Part shown: piece by piece, positions 27,501-34,500 of the stretch | Layout of the letters: the number at the start of each line of letters is the position of its first letter | Numbering within the stretch: position 1 is the first letter of the stretch | NCBI RefSeq assembly: GCF_964199755.1 | Contig: NC_133903.1 | Coordinates: 3,551,001-3,615,000 of the forward strand | Source: Larus michahellis | Lineage: Eukaryota; Chordata; Aves; Charadriiformes; Laridae | Length of the DNA stretch: 64,000 nucleotides | Direction: 5' to 3' | The notes under the pieces: generated by a model | What the model was told of the DNA's origin: nothing | What the model saw: the letters and a program-made list of their open reading frames with translations, nothing else | The model's database searches: none | Program-made: the position numbers and the translations under genes

Positions 27501-27841
27501 AACATGGTGGCTCCCAGCAAAGGGCCTCAAAACCTCCATCTGGCTGCTGAGAGCGGGGGAAACGAACGCTAACACACACACACACACCCCTCGCTACGCT
27601 ACCGGCCAGCCAAGGAGATACAGGCAAAAACCAGAACACCGAGGGCTGGAGATAGACAAAGCCGTCCTCCTCCCCCTCCTTGCCACTGCCTCACCCGCCT
27701 GGAGAGCCTGAGGGGGTTCAAGCGGGAGCGTTTCCCGGGCCGGGCCCGAGCTGAAGCAGGCCCGGAGCCTCCTTCTCCTCCCCACCGCCCGCTCCTTACC
27801 AGCTCCCCGTCCGCAGCCGCCTCACCAGCCCCCCGGGCCAT
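3397..27841 (-). CDS. IQCE: IQCE, IQ motif-containing protein E (complete, 22 coding exons)
   Basis: IQCE is a ciliary-base protein that, from family knowledge, tethers the EVC-EVC2 complex with EFCAB7 and promotes Hedgehog output through Smoothened; human loss causes postaxial polydactyly. Twenty-two exons were joined by GT-AG sites and every phase matches, giving 2070 bases and 689 residues (human is about 695). The order is: an acidic N-terminus, a basic KPPKSPKSPY segment near residue 41, a conserved [20 protein letters not shown] block at about 136-155, a coiled coil to about 485, and IQ motifs near 503-521, 534-552 and 587-607. The C-terminus carries SDDSDDIV, as in human IQCE. The start at 27841 gives [14 protein letters not shown], matching the position of the human first exon. 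The gene is divergent from BRAT1 and shares its CpG island. The identification is very secure; single splice sites are inferred by eye. Confidence 0.96.
4291..4362. repeat. 36-bp tandem duplication
   Basis: Two adjacent copies at 4291-4326 and 4327-4362, with the shared core ctattaatacct and ccctcag at the end. It lies in the last IQCE intron. Confidence 0.88.
6619..6797 (+). mobile_element. CR1 LINE 3' fragment
   Basis: The sequence contains ctgcccagggaagtggagga, then ggttggactagatgatctga and aaggtcccttccaacctggg, the hallmark 3' tail of avian CR1 non-LTR retrotransposons. It is 5'-truncated with a decayed tail repeat (attctatcctatgatg). It is inserted in the last IQCE intron, opposite to the IQCE transcript. 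Confidence 0.93.
7927..8045 (-). CDS. IQCE: IQCE coding exon 21 (residues 608-647)
   Basis: Acceptor TTTTTGCAG, donor CCTG|GTAATC. Low-complexity Ser/Pro-rich tail with [15 protein letters not shown] and [11 protein letters not shown]. Poorly conserved; its phases join exons 20 and 22 exactly. Confidence 0.85.
8771..8901 (-). CDS. IQCE: IQCE coding exon 20 (residues 565-607), third IQ motif
   Basis: Acceptor CTTTGCAG, donor GAG|GTAAGT. A Ser-rich linker is followed by [19 protein letters not shown], matching human VIIQSALRAHLARAR. This reading frame is only recovered by translating through the splice sites. Confidence 0.93.
9937..10029 (-). CDS. IQCE: IQCE coding exon 19 (residues 534-564), second IQ motif
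   Basis: Acceptor CATTCTAG, donor AAG|GTAATT. It encodes [20 protein letters not shown], the best-conserved IQ motif of the protein (human [18 protein letters not shown]). Confidence 0.95.
10770..10796. repeat. Perfect 11-bp inverted repeat (hairpin)
   Basis: gctaaaaggct at 10770-10780 is followed by five T and its exact reverse complement at 10786-10796. The flanks also repeat ttagcaaaggct directly. It lies in an IQCE intron and has no exon signal; it may be a chance stem-loop or the remnant of a small element. Confidence 0.7.
11171..11194 (-). CDS. IQCE: IQCE coding exon 18 (24-nt microexon)
   Basis: Acceptor TTTTCAG and strong donor GAG|GTGAGT bound only eight codons, KDEIALDE, phase 0 at both ends. 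Joined to exon 19 it gives [18 protein letters not shown], matching human [16 protein letters not shown], so it is a real exon despite its size. Confidence 0.92.
11870..11989 (-). CDS. IQCE: IQCE coding exon 17 (residues 486-525), first IQ motif
   Basis: Acceptor CCTTTGCAG. It encodes the IQ-like [15 protein letters not shown], matching human AARVLQAQWKVYKHK, a likely calmodulin or light-chain binding site. The donor ACA|GTGAGG is weaker than the others and was chosen because it ends on a codon boundary as exon 18 requires. The 3' limit is therefore less certain than the rest. Confidence 0.83.
13920..13942. repeat. Poly(T) tract
   Basis: Twenty-three T on the plus strand, thus poly(A) in the IQCE transcript, intronic. 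Confidence 0.95.
14274..14376 (-). CDS. IQCE: IQCE coding exon 16 (residues 451-485)
   Basis: Acceptor CCAACCGTAG, donor AAG|GTACAG. It encodes [20 protein letters not shown] and the end of the coiled coil, matching human EEIQTLTSKLQEL. Confidence 0.92.
15144..15248 (-). CDS. IQCE: IQCE coding exon 15 (residues 416-450)
   Basis: Acceptor CCTGTATAG, donor TTAAG|GTATCG. It encodes [20 protein letters not shown], matching human [16 protein letters not shown]. Coiled coil. Confidence 0.92.
16053..16261 (-). CDS. IQCE: IQCE coding exon 14 (residues 347-415)
   Basis: Acceptor TGTTTAG, donor AAAGA|GTAAGT. The longest coding exon. It begins KVCAMEN, continues through a Ser-rich linker ([18 protein letters not shown]), and re-enters the coiled coil at [20 protein letters not shown]. 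Confidence 0.9.
16578..16633 (-). CDS. IQCE: IQCE coding exon 13 (residues 328-346)
   Basis: Acceptor TTATTTAG, donor GAAAAA|GTAAGT. It encodes [18 protein letters not shown], matching human YVEWSKPRLLRRIVELEK. A nearer AG (TTATAG) is rejected by phase. Confidence 0.93.
17132..17277 (-). CDS. IQCE: IQCE coding exon 12 (residues 279-327)
   Basis: The acceptor is placed at GAGGGCAG|A because it is the one whose phase joins exon 11; a second AG nine bases upstream (TACAG) would break the frame. It encodes [16 protein letters not shown] and [20 protein letters not shown]. Donor AAAAA|GTACGT. Confidence 0.88.
19170..19460 (+). mobile_element. CR1 LINE 3' fragment with ORF2 C-terminus
   Basis: Residues [20 protein letters not shown] and LRDMV from 19179-19364 are the familiar end of CR1 ORF2 (reverse transcriptase protein). 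The 3' UTR follows with ggttggactcgatgatctta, then three tail repeats attctatg at 19434-19457. 5'-truncated and sitting in an IQCE intron. The open frame here is retrotransposon sequence, not a host gene. Confidence 0.95.
19853..19902 (-). CDS. IQCE: IQCE coding exon 11 (residues 263-278)
   Basis: Acceptor TTTCACAG, donor AAAAA|GTATGT. It encodes [16 protein letters not shown], matching human VHRLQTLLASSE. Two bases carry into the next exon. Confidence 0.92.
20320..20392 (-). CDS. IQCE: IQCE coding exon 10 (residues 238-262)
   Basis: Acceptor TTTTCAG, donor GAG|GTACGT. It encodes [20 protein letters not shown] then YYEE, matching human [14 protein letters not shown]. Coiled coil. Confidence 0.95.
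20614..20684 (-). CDS. IQCE: IQCE coding exon 9 (residues 215-237)
   Basis: Acceptor TTTCTGTAG, donor ATTAA|GTATGA. It encodes [20 protein letters not shown] and the next three residues, matching human [19 protein letters not shown]. Coiled coil. Confidence 0.94.
21241..21291 (-). CDS. IQCE: IQCE coding exon 8 (residues 198-214)
   Basis: Acceptor TTTCAG, donor TGG|GTAATA. Seventeen codons, [17 protein letters not shown], phase 0 at both ends, so skipping it would keep the frame. Confidence 0.92.
21925..22038 (-). CDS. IQCE: IQCE coding exon 7 (residues 160-197)
   Basis: Acceptor CTTTTAG, donor AGG|GTGACT. It encodes coiled-coil sequence with [20 protein letters not shown] and the following PSR, matching human [20 protein letters not shown]. 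Phase 0 at both ends. Confidence 0.95.
22161..22179. repeat. Poly(A) tract
   Basis: Nineteen A on the plus strand within an IQCE intron. Confidence 0.95.
22727..22797 (-). CDS. IQCE: IQCE coding exon 6 (residues 136-159)
   Basis: Acceptor TTCTGTAG, donor AAG|GTACAG. It encodes [20 protein letters not shown] and the beginning of the coiled coil. This is nearly identical to the human protein as remembered and is the strongest single identifier of the gene. Confidence 0.95.
23747..23878 (-). CDS. IQCE: IQCE coding exon 5 (residues 92-135)
   Basis: Acceptor TTGGCAG, donor AATG|GTAAAC. It ends in [20 protein letters not shown], just before the most conserved block of the protein. Phase 1 in and out, joining both neighbours through Gly codons. 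Confidence 0.93.
24172..24312 (-). CDS. IQCE: IQCE coding exon 4 (residues 45-91)
   Basis: Acceptor TTGTTTTAG, donor CAAG|GTATTA. It encodes [13 protein letters not shown] followed by [11 protein letters not shown] and [10 protein letters not shown], the positions of human SPYLSKPRK, SWRSLRTAGS and KLWLGTAKP. Variable, probably disordered. Confidence 0.92.
25665..25707 (-). CDS. IQCE: IQCE coding exon 3 (residues 31-44)
   Basis: Acceptor CTCTTCCAG, donor CCAA|GTAAGT. It encodes a lysine-rich [14 protein letters not shown] segment, matching the human KAFHKPPPTSP region. It leaves one base to complete the next codon (Lys). Confidence 0.93.
26363..26410 (-). CDS. IQCE: IQCE coding exon 2 (residues 15-30)
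   Basis: Acceptor TTTCCCAG and donor ATG|GTGAGT bound 48 bases encoding [16 protein letters not shown], which parallels human GDDSLSAVTFDSDVET. Phase 0 at both ends. Confidence 0.93.
27572..27587. repeat. CA microsatellite
   Basis: Eight AC units at the edge of the promoter CpG island, inside IQCE intron 1. Confidence 0.9.
27800..27841 (-). CDS. IQCE: IQCE coding exon 1 (residues 1-14)
   Basis: The ATG lies at 27841-27839 inside the CpG island, with a G at -3 and +4. It encodes 14 residues and ends on a codon boundary at donor CTG|GTAAGG. Unlike the divergent first residues, the junction with the next exon (GEL then GDDS) lines up with the human start region. Confidence 0.9.
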
Positions 27842-27970
27842 GGCGGGAGGGTGGCGGGGAGCCCTCAGGGGGTGGCAGGGCGGCGGGGGCCGCCTCGGGC
27901 CACGGCGCCCGGTTCGGGGCGGGGGGCGGCCACGGCGGCCGGGGCTGAGGGCCGGCCTCCCCCCCGCGGC

Positions 27971-27980
27971 ACTTCCGGGT
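27971..27980. promoter_or_regulatory. ETS/GABP-type site
   Basis: acttccgggt contains the CTTCCGG core common in divergent CpG-island promoters. It is five bases from the X-box. Confidence 0.55.
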
Positions 27981-27984
27981 TGCG

Positions 27985-27998
27985 GTAACCATAGCAAC
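27985..27998. promoter_or_regulatory. RFX X-box in the shared promoter
   Basis: GTAACCATAGCAAC matches the palindromic X-box GTTRCCATGGYAAC at 12 of 14 positions. RFX factors are the main activators of ciliary genes, and IQCE acts at the ciliary base. The site lies about 145 bases upstream of the IQCE ATG. Assignment is by motif only. Confidence 0.7.
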
Positions 27999-28280
27999 CA
28001 GCCGCGCGGCGGCGGCGCCTGCGCAGAGGGACGGGGGCAGGCGGGAGAGACCGCGCCGGCAGCGGTTCCGCCGTCGCCCGCGGGCACAGCCGGGCGGGCC
28101 TCGGCCTTGCCGCGGAGCGCGAGTGCCGCCAAGCGGCCCCAAGAGGCAGGGAACCCCGGCGGGCCGCGGAGGAGCGGGGCCAGCTCTGCTCCGCCACCCC
28201 GCCGGCCTCCGGGCCACGCCCCCGCTTTTGCGACACTCACTTTGCGGCCGCGGCCGGTAGGGAGGGTTTGTACCGGTCCC

Positions 28281-28320
28281 GTGGACGGTCCGTTCCCGTG
28301 GACGGTCCGTTCCCGGTCCG
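28281..28320. repeat. 17-bp direct repeat in BRAT1 leader
   Basis: gtggacggtccgttccc occurs at 28281-28297 and 28298-28314, followed by a partial third copy (ggtccgt). It lies 20-60 bases before the upstream BRAT1 ATG, so it would be in the 5' UTR or at the start site. Confidence 0.9.
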
Positions 28321-28337
28321 TCCCCCCCTCCCCGGCC

Positions 28338-28515
28338 ATGGACGCCCAGAAGGCGTGGTTCATCGCCCGGGCCCGCCGCCGCTTCGCCATGACCCGCGAG
28401 TGCGCCCTCCTGCTGCCCGGCGTCTGCGCCGCATTGGCCGACCCGCGGCAGCCCGGCTCCGACGACACCTGCCTGGAGAAGCTGCTGGACTGGTTCCGGA
28501 GCATGACGGAGTTCG
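28338..28515 (+). CDS. BRAT1: BRAT1 coding exon 1 (residues 1-59)
   Basis: It starts at ATG 28338 (ggccATGg) or in-frame ATG 28389, and ends at donor TTCG|GTGAGC. It encodes [18 protein letters not shown], matching human [17 protein letters not shown]. Confidence 0.9.
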
Positions 28516-31500
28516 GTGAGCGCCCGCCGCTTGCAGGGCCCACCTCGACCCCGATGACCGGCGGGGGCTTGTCCGCGGTGGGGGGAGGCCTCCCTCAGAG
28601 GTGCTCGGTGACACCTAAACACGCTCTTCGGTACTTGAGGCCTGTACGTGGGCCTCAGGTGAACCCGCATTCCTCCCTGTCAGTCGTAAGGGGTTACACT
28701 GAGCGCAGGCAATCACCTTAGAGGTACGGGAGAGTGTCGTGGGTTAGGCTGGACTGGCCACTGAATGAACGACAGATGCCCTCTGAGTCCTGGCACTGAC
28801 CCTCTGTTTTCTGGCCTCTCCTCGTGCAACACCTGGTCTCTAGATCCTTCCGTGAGCCTGGTGCAGGACAACCCCTGTCTGACAGAGTTCATCACCTCCA
28901 TCCTGGCGCTGCCAGAGCCCAATCCGAGCATCCTCTCCTTTACTCTGCGCTTAGCTGGGATACTTGCCTCTTCCGAAAACCGCTTCCAACACTTGCAGGT
29001 GAGTCGGCTACCCAGGTAGGTGTCTGTTTCCTCCTTCTATGTGGAGGACACCTGAAAATGTATGTATTCTGCTTATAAATTTTCTGGCATACATTGAACA
29101 ACTCAGCAAACACTGATATGGTAACGAAGACCTACAATCATACCATTCCTTTTCGCTTCTCATGTAAAGCTGGTGTCTTCTTCTATCTTGCCACAGTAGT
29201 GCTATGAATGCTAATATGTAGTGCTTCTCGTTTTCTGTTCAAAACAGTGTATGGGATAACACTATCTCACAGCAGTCATTGCAAAATACTGTATCCCTGG
29301 ACAGATTCTGTAGATTTAAACTGCACCAACAGATGTAGTTTTTCTTCCACAGTTGGCTGACAGGAAATCTCTGATTCCCCACGAAAATGAGGGAACTTTT
29401 TAAAGCTCTGCTTTCAACAATAGAATATGTTTATGGTACAAAACCCAAAAGGCTTAGAGGGAAGAGATGCATGCAACTGCATAAAAGCAGTCTAATGGAA
29501 CTGATAACACACATAAGTTGTCCCTAGCATCTTGAAAACAAGCGGTTTTGGTTTTGAACACATCTATTCCTTAGTCCACGAAAGAGACAGATGTTGAGTT
29601 TAAGCATGGGATTCTGAAAAATTTCTATTTTAGTGATACTTTTAGCAAGAGGAGGTTTCACTACAGTATTGATACTCTTGATTTGGGTGCCAGAGCAGCC
29701 TCTCCGCTCCCCTTGGGCCCCTTTGCTTACCGTTTATTCTGTGTCTTCTCCTCTGACCTCAGCAGGAGAAGCTGTTGGTCAGGCTCTTTGGCACGGATGG
29801 GCCGCTGAGCAGCACAGTGTGGGAAGATGCATCTGTGCGAAGTGGCTGGGTGGAGGGTGTGCACAGCATGATGCATCACCAGCCTGCCCTCCACTTCCTC
29901 TGCAATGGTGGTGAGTACTTCTAGGACTGCAAACTCCCCAAATCCTCTGTGTCTCTTCCATTCCAGTCTGTTGCTCAGATGTCAAACGAGACAGGAGTTT
30001 TCATTTATTTAAAATGAAAATAAGACATTCGTCTAAAACACTGAAGTCATTGAAAGATGGTGGGGTTTTTGTTAAATTATCTGTGCCTTTAGTTTTCTTT
30101 TTTTTTTTCCCCAAACACTGAAGATGACACCCTTTTTAGAGGGGAGAGAGGCACATCTTATGAAACACACGATAAAAATAGCTTATCAAAAGCCTTCTGT
30201 ATTCTTATTTGTAACTCTTACTAAAATATACGTTTCAGATATTTTAGTGCAGAAAAACTAAGCAGGGACTCATTGATCTCTTAATACTTGTACACATTGC
30301 AGTCCCATTGTTGTTATGTAGGTATGTAAATTCTGCTGTTAACTGCAACTTCAGATCCCATGTACAGAGGGGCCTAAAAGACTGGATTGATATTAACGTG
30401 CAGCATGCGCTGCTGTCTGCGTGTTGGAAAAGTAGTACTGTTGCTGCTGCTCATGTTTTTCCTCCTGGTTGTGTCCGGAGACGGTACAGTATCCTTCCAT
30501 AAATAAATAGCGAGTGTGCTGTCAGCTCTCCTGATATTACTAATGTTATACTGAAATCCTACTCTGTTCCTGAGTTATTAAAACACCTGAGGATCTGAAA
30601 ACAATTTGACTTTCTTTTGTTTGCTTTTTTATTTGTTTGTCATTAAGGACTGGCTGACTTTGAAATGCCATAGGGACTACAAAATAAAGTATAAAAAAAA
30701 CAACCCCTTTTAAAGCTCTGTGATACCTGAATTAGAATAATACATGGCTGGAGTGCTACAAAGCTCCACCTCACAACAGGAAGGCTGTTGTTTTTTCCTC
30801 CAGTGACTTGTTTTGTTTTCACACAGGAGGCATAGATGTGATCTTCGCTCTGCAAGGGGATCCCAGCCTGTTTGTGGCTTCATCTGCCAGCCGGCTTCTG
30901 GTGCACATGCTTATTTTCTCTGTGGAGTCTGAAACAACTAAACCTTTCAGTGCAAAGGACTTTGACTGGCCAGTGTGTGCCCAAATGATTATAAAGCATA
31001 TAGAAGATTCCCTTCAGTCCAGCTCTGCCTCTCACGTCGAGCAGTCATTAAAACTGTTAACTAGTTTGTTTAGCAGTTGTCATTCTAGGTGGACTGAAGT
31101 ACTGTGGCTAGGAATAGCAAAGCAAATAGAATCCTTTTTGACGGACGAGACTGTTCAAGCACAGCGCATGCTGGCGAATCTTTTACTTAACATGGCATGG
31201 TAAAGATCTTCTGGGACCTTGGATCCAGCGCTGAGATGTATCTGTTTTCCACCATGTAATAGGGACATCCTACTTATACCTCTTTCTTTCTCAGGTCCCC
31301 TGTGTTTTGTGACAGCGAAGGCGGTTTATGGGCATTAGTGACTTCTGCTCTGGAACACTTGACCCCAGTACAAGTGGGTCCTTTGGCAGTTGGAATTCTG
31401 AGGCTCTACAAATGGTAGGACTTACTGCAATGAAATTTTTGCATTCTGCAAGTGTTTCTATACTAATATGTCTGGTATCTTTCCAAGAACTGTTTTTTTT

Positions 31501-34500
31501 GTCACTGCATTTTCCACTACGTTCCTTAGTATGTAAGACTGGTTGGCAAGAACTGTGCCAGTAGCTAACAAAGTTCAAGAATAATACTGTTTCAAAGAGA
31601 GATAAAAGAAAGGAGCCAATATCATGTTTATATGTGTATACCTGCATCTTACCTAGAGCCAGACAATTTCAGTAAGGAACAGCAAACTCCTTTATACTGC
31701 CAAGGTAGATCACAATTTGACTGGCTGTCAAATCCAGTAGTCCCTGTTCATTTTTCTCTTTCACAAAAAAACAGTGACTAGTTTAGAGCTTTTACTGATG
31801 CCCAGCAGAAGTGTGCATCTGGAGACTCTGTTGACATTTGTAGAACAACTTAGGTTAGAAGGAACCCGTAGAAGCCAGCTAGTTCAACCTCTTGCTCAGT
31901 GCAGGGCTGACTTCAAAGATAGATCAGGTTGCTCAGGTCCTTCACCATTCAAGTTTCAAATATCCCCAAGGATGAGCATTCCACAGGTTCTCTGGGCAAC
32001 TTGTTCCAGTGCTTAACCACTTCCATTTCACGATGAAAAGTATTTTCTGTATATCCAGTTGGAATCTACACTGTTGCAATTTAAGGCCGTTGCCTTGTTG
32101 TGCCCCTCTGAGAGGTCTGCTGCCTGCATCTTCCCTGTAACTCCCCCTTAGGTAGTGAAAAAGCATCAAGAAATCATCAGATGTTAAATGAATACAGCAC
32201 AGATGGATACTGATTTACAGGCTAAGTAATGCCTCAGCCTTGAGATATAAGGACACTGTTTTGTTGACAAGAAACGCCTCTCTCTAAACCCCCTTCTTAC
32301 ACAGAATCCCACTCTCTGCATAGCTTGATAAGGCTGCTTATAAATTCCAGAGCCGTTTCTCCTCTGTTTTCAGTTAGCCAGGGAAGCTTGGAAGAAGACT
32401 TGAATTGTGATAATACTTTCATTGCTCTATCGTTGCTGGCTTGTTTAAAAGCCTGCATGAAAAACATTATTCTGGTCAGCATTTAGGGGCAGATGTTTGG
32501 GAAGGAATTGAAGTGTTCTTGTTTTGGTAACTGCTGTTTCCTCCTTGAAGCCCACAAGATGTGAGGATTCAGGCACTGACTGTTCTACTTCAGCCAATGG
32601 ACTGTATTTTGAGAGCAGCCTCCCAGCCCCTGGAATATGCAGGTACAGTTGTGATAGAAAAGTTAGAGACTAGTCTGCTTGCCAGTGTTTTAAGTGTCTG
32701 GTGCAGACAAAATTGGAGGAGGAAGAGTAGAAGTAGTCAAGGACAGTAGCAGTGTTTGTGGTGAAGTGCAGCACCCTACTGACAGTTGCATTTGAAGGGA
32801 TATTCATACTACCTCACCTGCATATCTTGATTAACTTTAAAAGTGGCAGTCTTTTGTATTCACCGACAACCTGAGCTCTTCCCTCCTTTGGTCCTGTAGG
32901 TTTGCTGGATGAGTCTGTTAGTGATCCCGCCACTGTTGAAAGTCTTCTGTCCTCCAAGTCATCTTGTGCTAGTCTCCTGTGTCAGACCCTCGCTCATCTG
33001 GAGGAGCTGCTGTCTCTGGTAACGTTCAGACGAGGAAAAAAGCCTGGGGATCAAACTGGTCCTTGAAAGACGGTGTTAAGATTTGTTGTAGACTTTTGCA
33101 GTAAAGCTTAACAAAACGTGGAGAGGAATGGACAGTGAGGACTTCCATACGTTAAAGAGATCTAGCACAGTAGGCTCCAAACAGGATAGCAGAGGAATAT
33201 CGAGGCTTGTAAAGAGGGACTGCACTTAGTTTTAAATCCATCTTCACAAGCTTTGTTACCATACCTGACTTCTACTGCAATTATTGATCTGGTGAAAAAG
33301 CATAAACTGAACTGCTTTCCCAAGCAGTAAGAAGAATCTTCTTCCATCTGTGCAGTAGTTCTTGGGAGAGAGGAAGATGTTTGTAGTTATTAGCATTGGA
33401 GTACCTTAAGAACACGCTAGAAATTGCAGTTTCTGCTGCCTCCTGAGCAAAAACTCCTGCTCTACATGTACACTTGAGACATCTGGTGGAACCCTTTTTC
33501 TTTTTCCCCTTTCATTAGGTTTATTTGCGCGTGGATTTACCCTATACATCTTTGCTACGCTCTCTCATGACAATATTACAATTCTGTAATGGCTTCCTGA
33601 GTCCAGCTTCTCCTCTGGGAAGCACAATAAGCCGAATCTTGATCAATTGCTTCAGAGTACAGAGGTCAGCTCTTGATGTCCTAGCAGCACTCTCAGAGCG
33701 AAAAGGTGGGTTAATCTTTGCACTTCAAATTTTTTTAATTTTGGAAATACTTGACTATTCTGTAGTTGCAGAATTTTTCATCCCCCTTCACTGACCTTTC
33801 TGAATGAAGACTACCATTTCCATTTCTGAAACTTGTTCATTTTTTCCCATTCTTCCTACTGTCTTGGCTAACCTTACTTTCTGTTGATGAGCTAGGGCAG
33901 GTAATGCTGCAGTTAAGAAGGTTTTAGTGGTTGTGAGAAACTGGATGTTTCTCCTTTACTCTGAGGACTGTACTTGCTTTCTTCTCCAAAAGAGTTTTAC
34001 AATCCTGTGTCTTTCTGTATTTCAGCAGCTGAATCGTGATTCAGCTGCTCCTTCTCCCAGTATTGGTCCTTGAGTTCTGTTTTCTGTGTTTCAGGCTGTG
34101 ACGCACTTATAGGAAGTCTATTTGATGTCCTTCTGGCATACCTGGAGAGTCCAAACACCACCCCTACTGTGAGTATAGATCTAAGGAGAGATCCAAGTCT
34201 GTTAGCTTGCCCCAGTGGGATGTAGTTCTGAGAAATTGTCTGACGGTAGTTATTTCTTAGCACAGTTTGTATTAGAATATGTAGGAGATGTGTCTTCATT
34301 CTGGGTGGTTTGCAGGAAATAGCTAAAACTCTGAGTAAATAAACAATACATTCAGTTTTCTTGAAAGGACAGGAGCCATCGTGTCCAAGAATAGCACCAA
34401 CATACTCAACTTGATGTGGCCTTTAAGTATTGAATTCTGTGCATTAATGGTTTTTCTTTTCTTGCTTTGGAATTTTTTTTTTTTTTCCCTCAAATGACTG

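Larger units (their letters stand above)
27640..28620. promoter_or_regulatory. CpG island, divergent IQCE/BRAT1 promoter
   Basis: This is a dense GC- and CpG-rich block between the two start codons, which lie about 500 bases apart on opposite strands. There is no TATA box. It contains an ETS-type site (acttccgggt, 27971-27980), an RFX X-box (27985-27998) and a partial NRF1-like gcctgcgcag just downstream. Long open frames on both strands across the island are products of its base composition. Head-to-head IQCE-BRAT1 pairing is also found in human. Confidence 0.88.

Noticed and set aside
27599-28670. Open frames of 282-314 codons on both strands
   Set aside because: They cross the IQCE/BRAT1 promoter island. 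Only the short real first exons inside them are supported.
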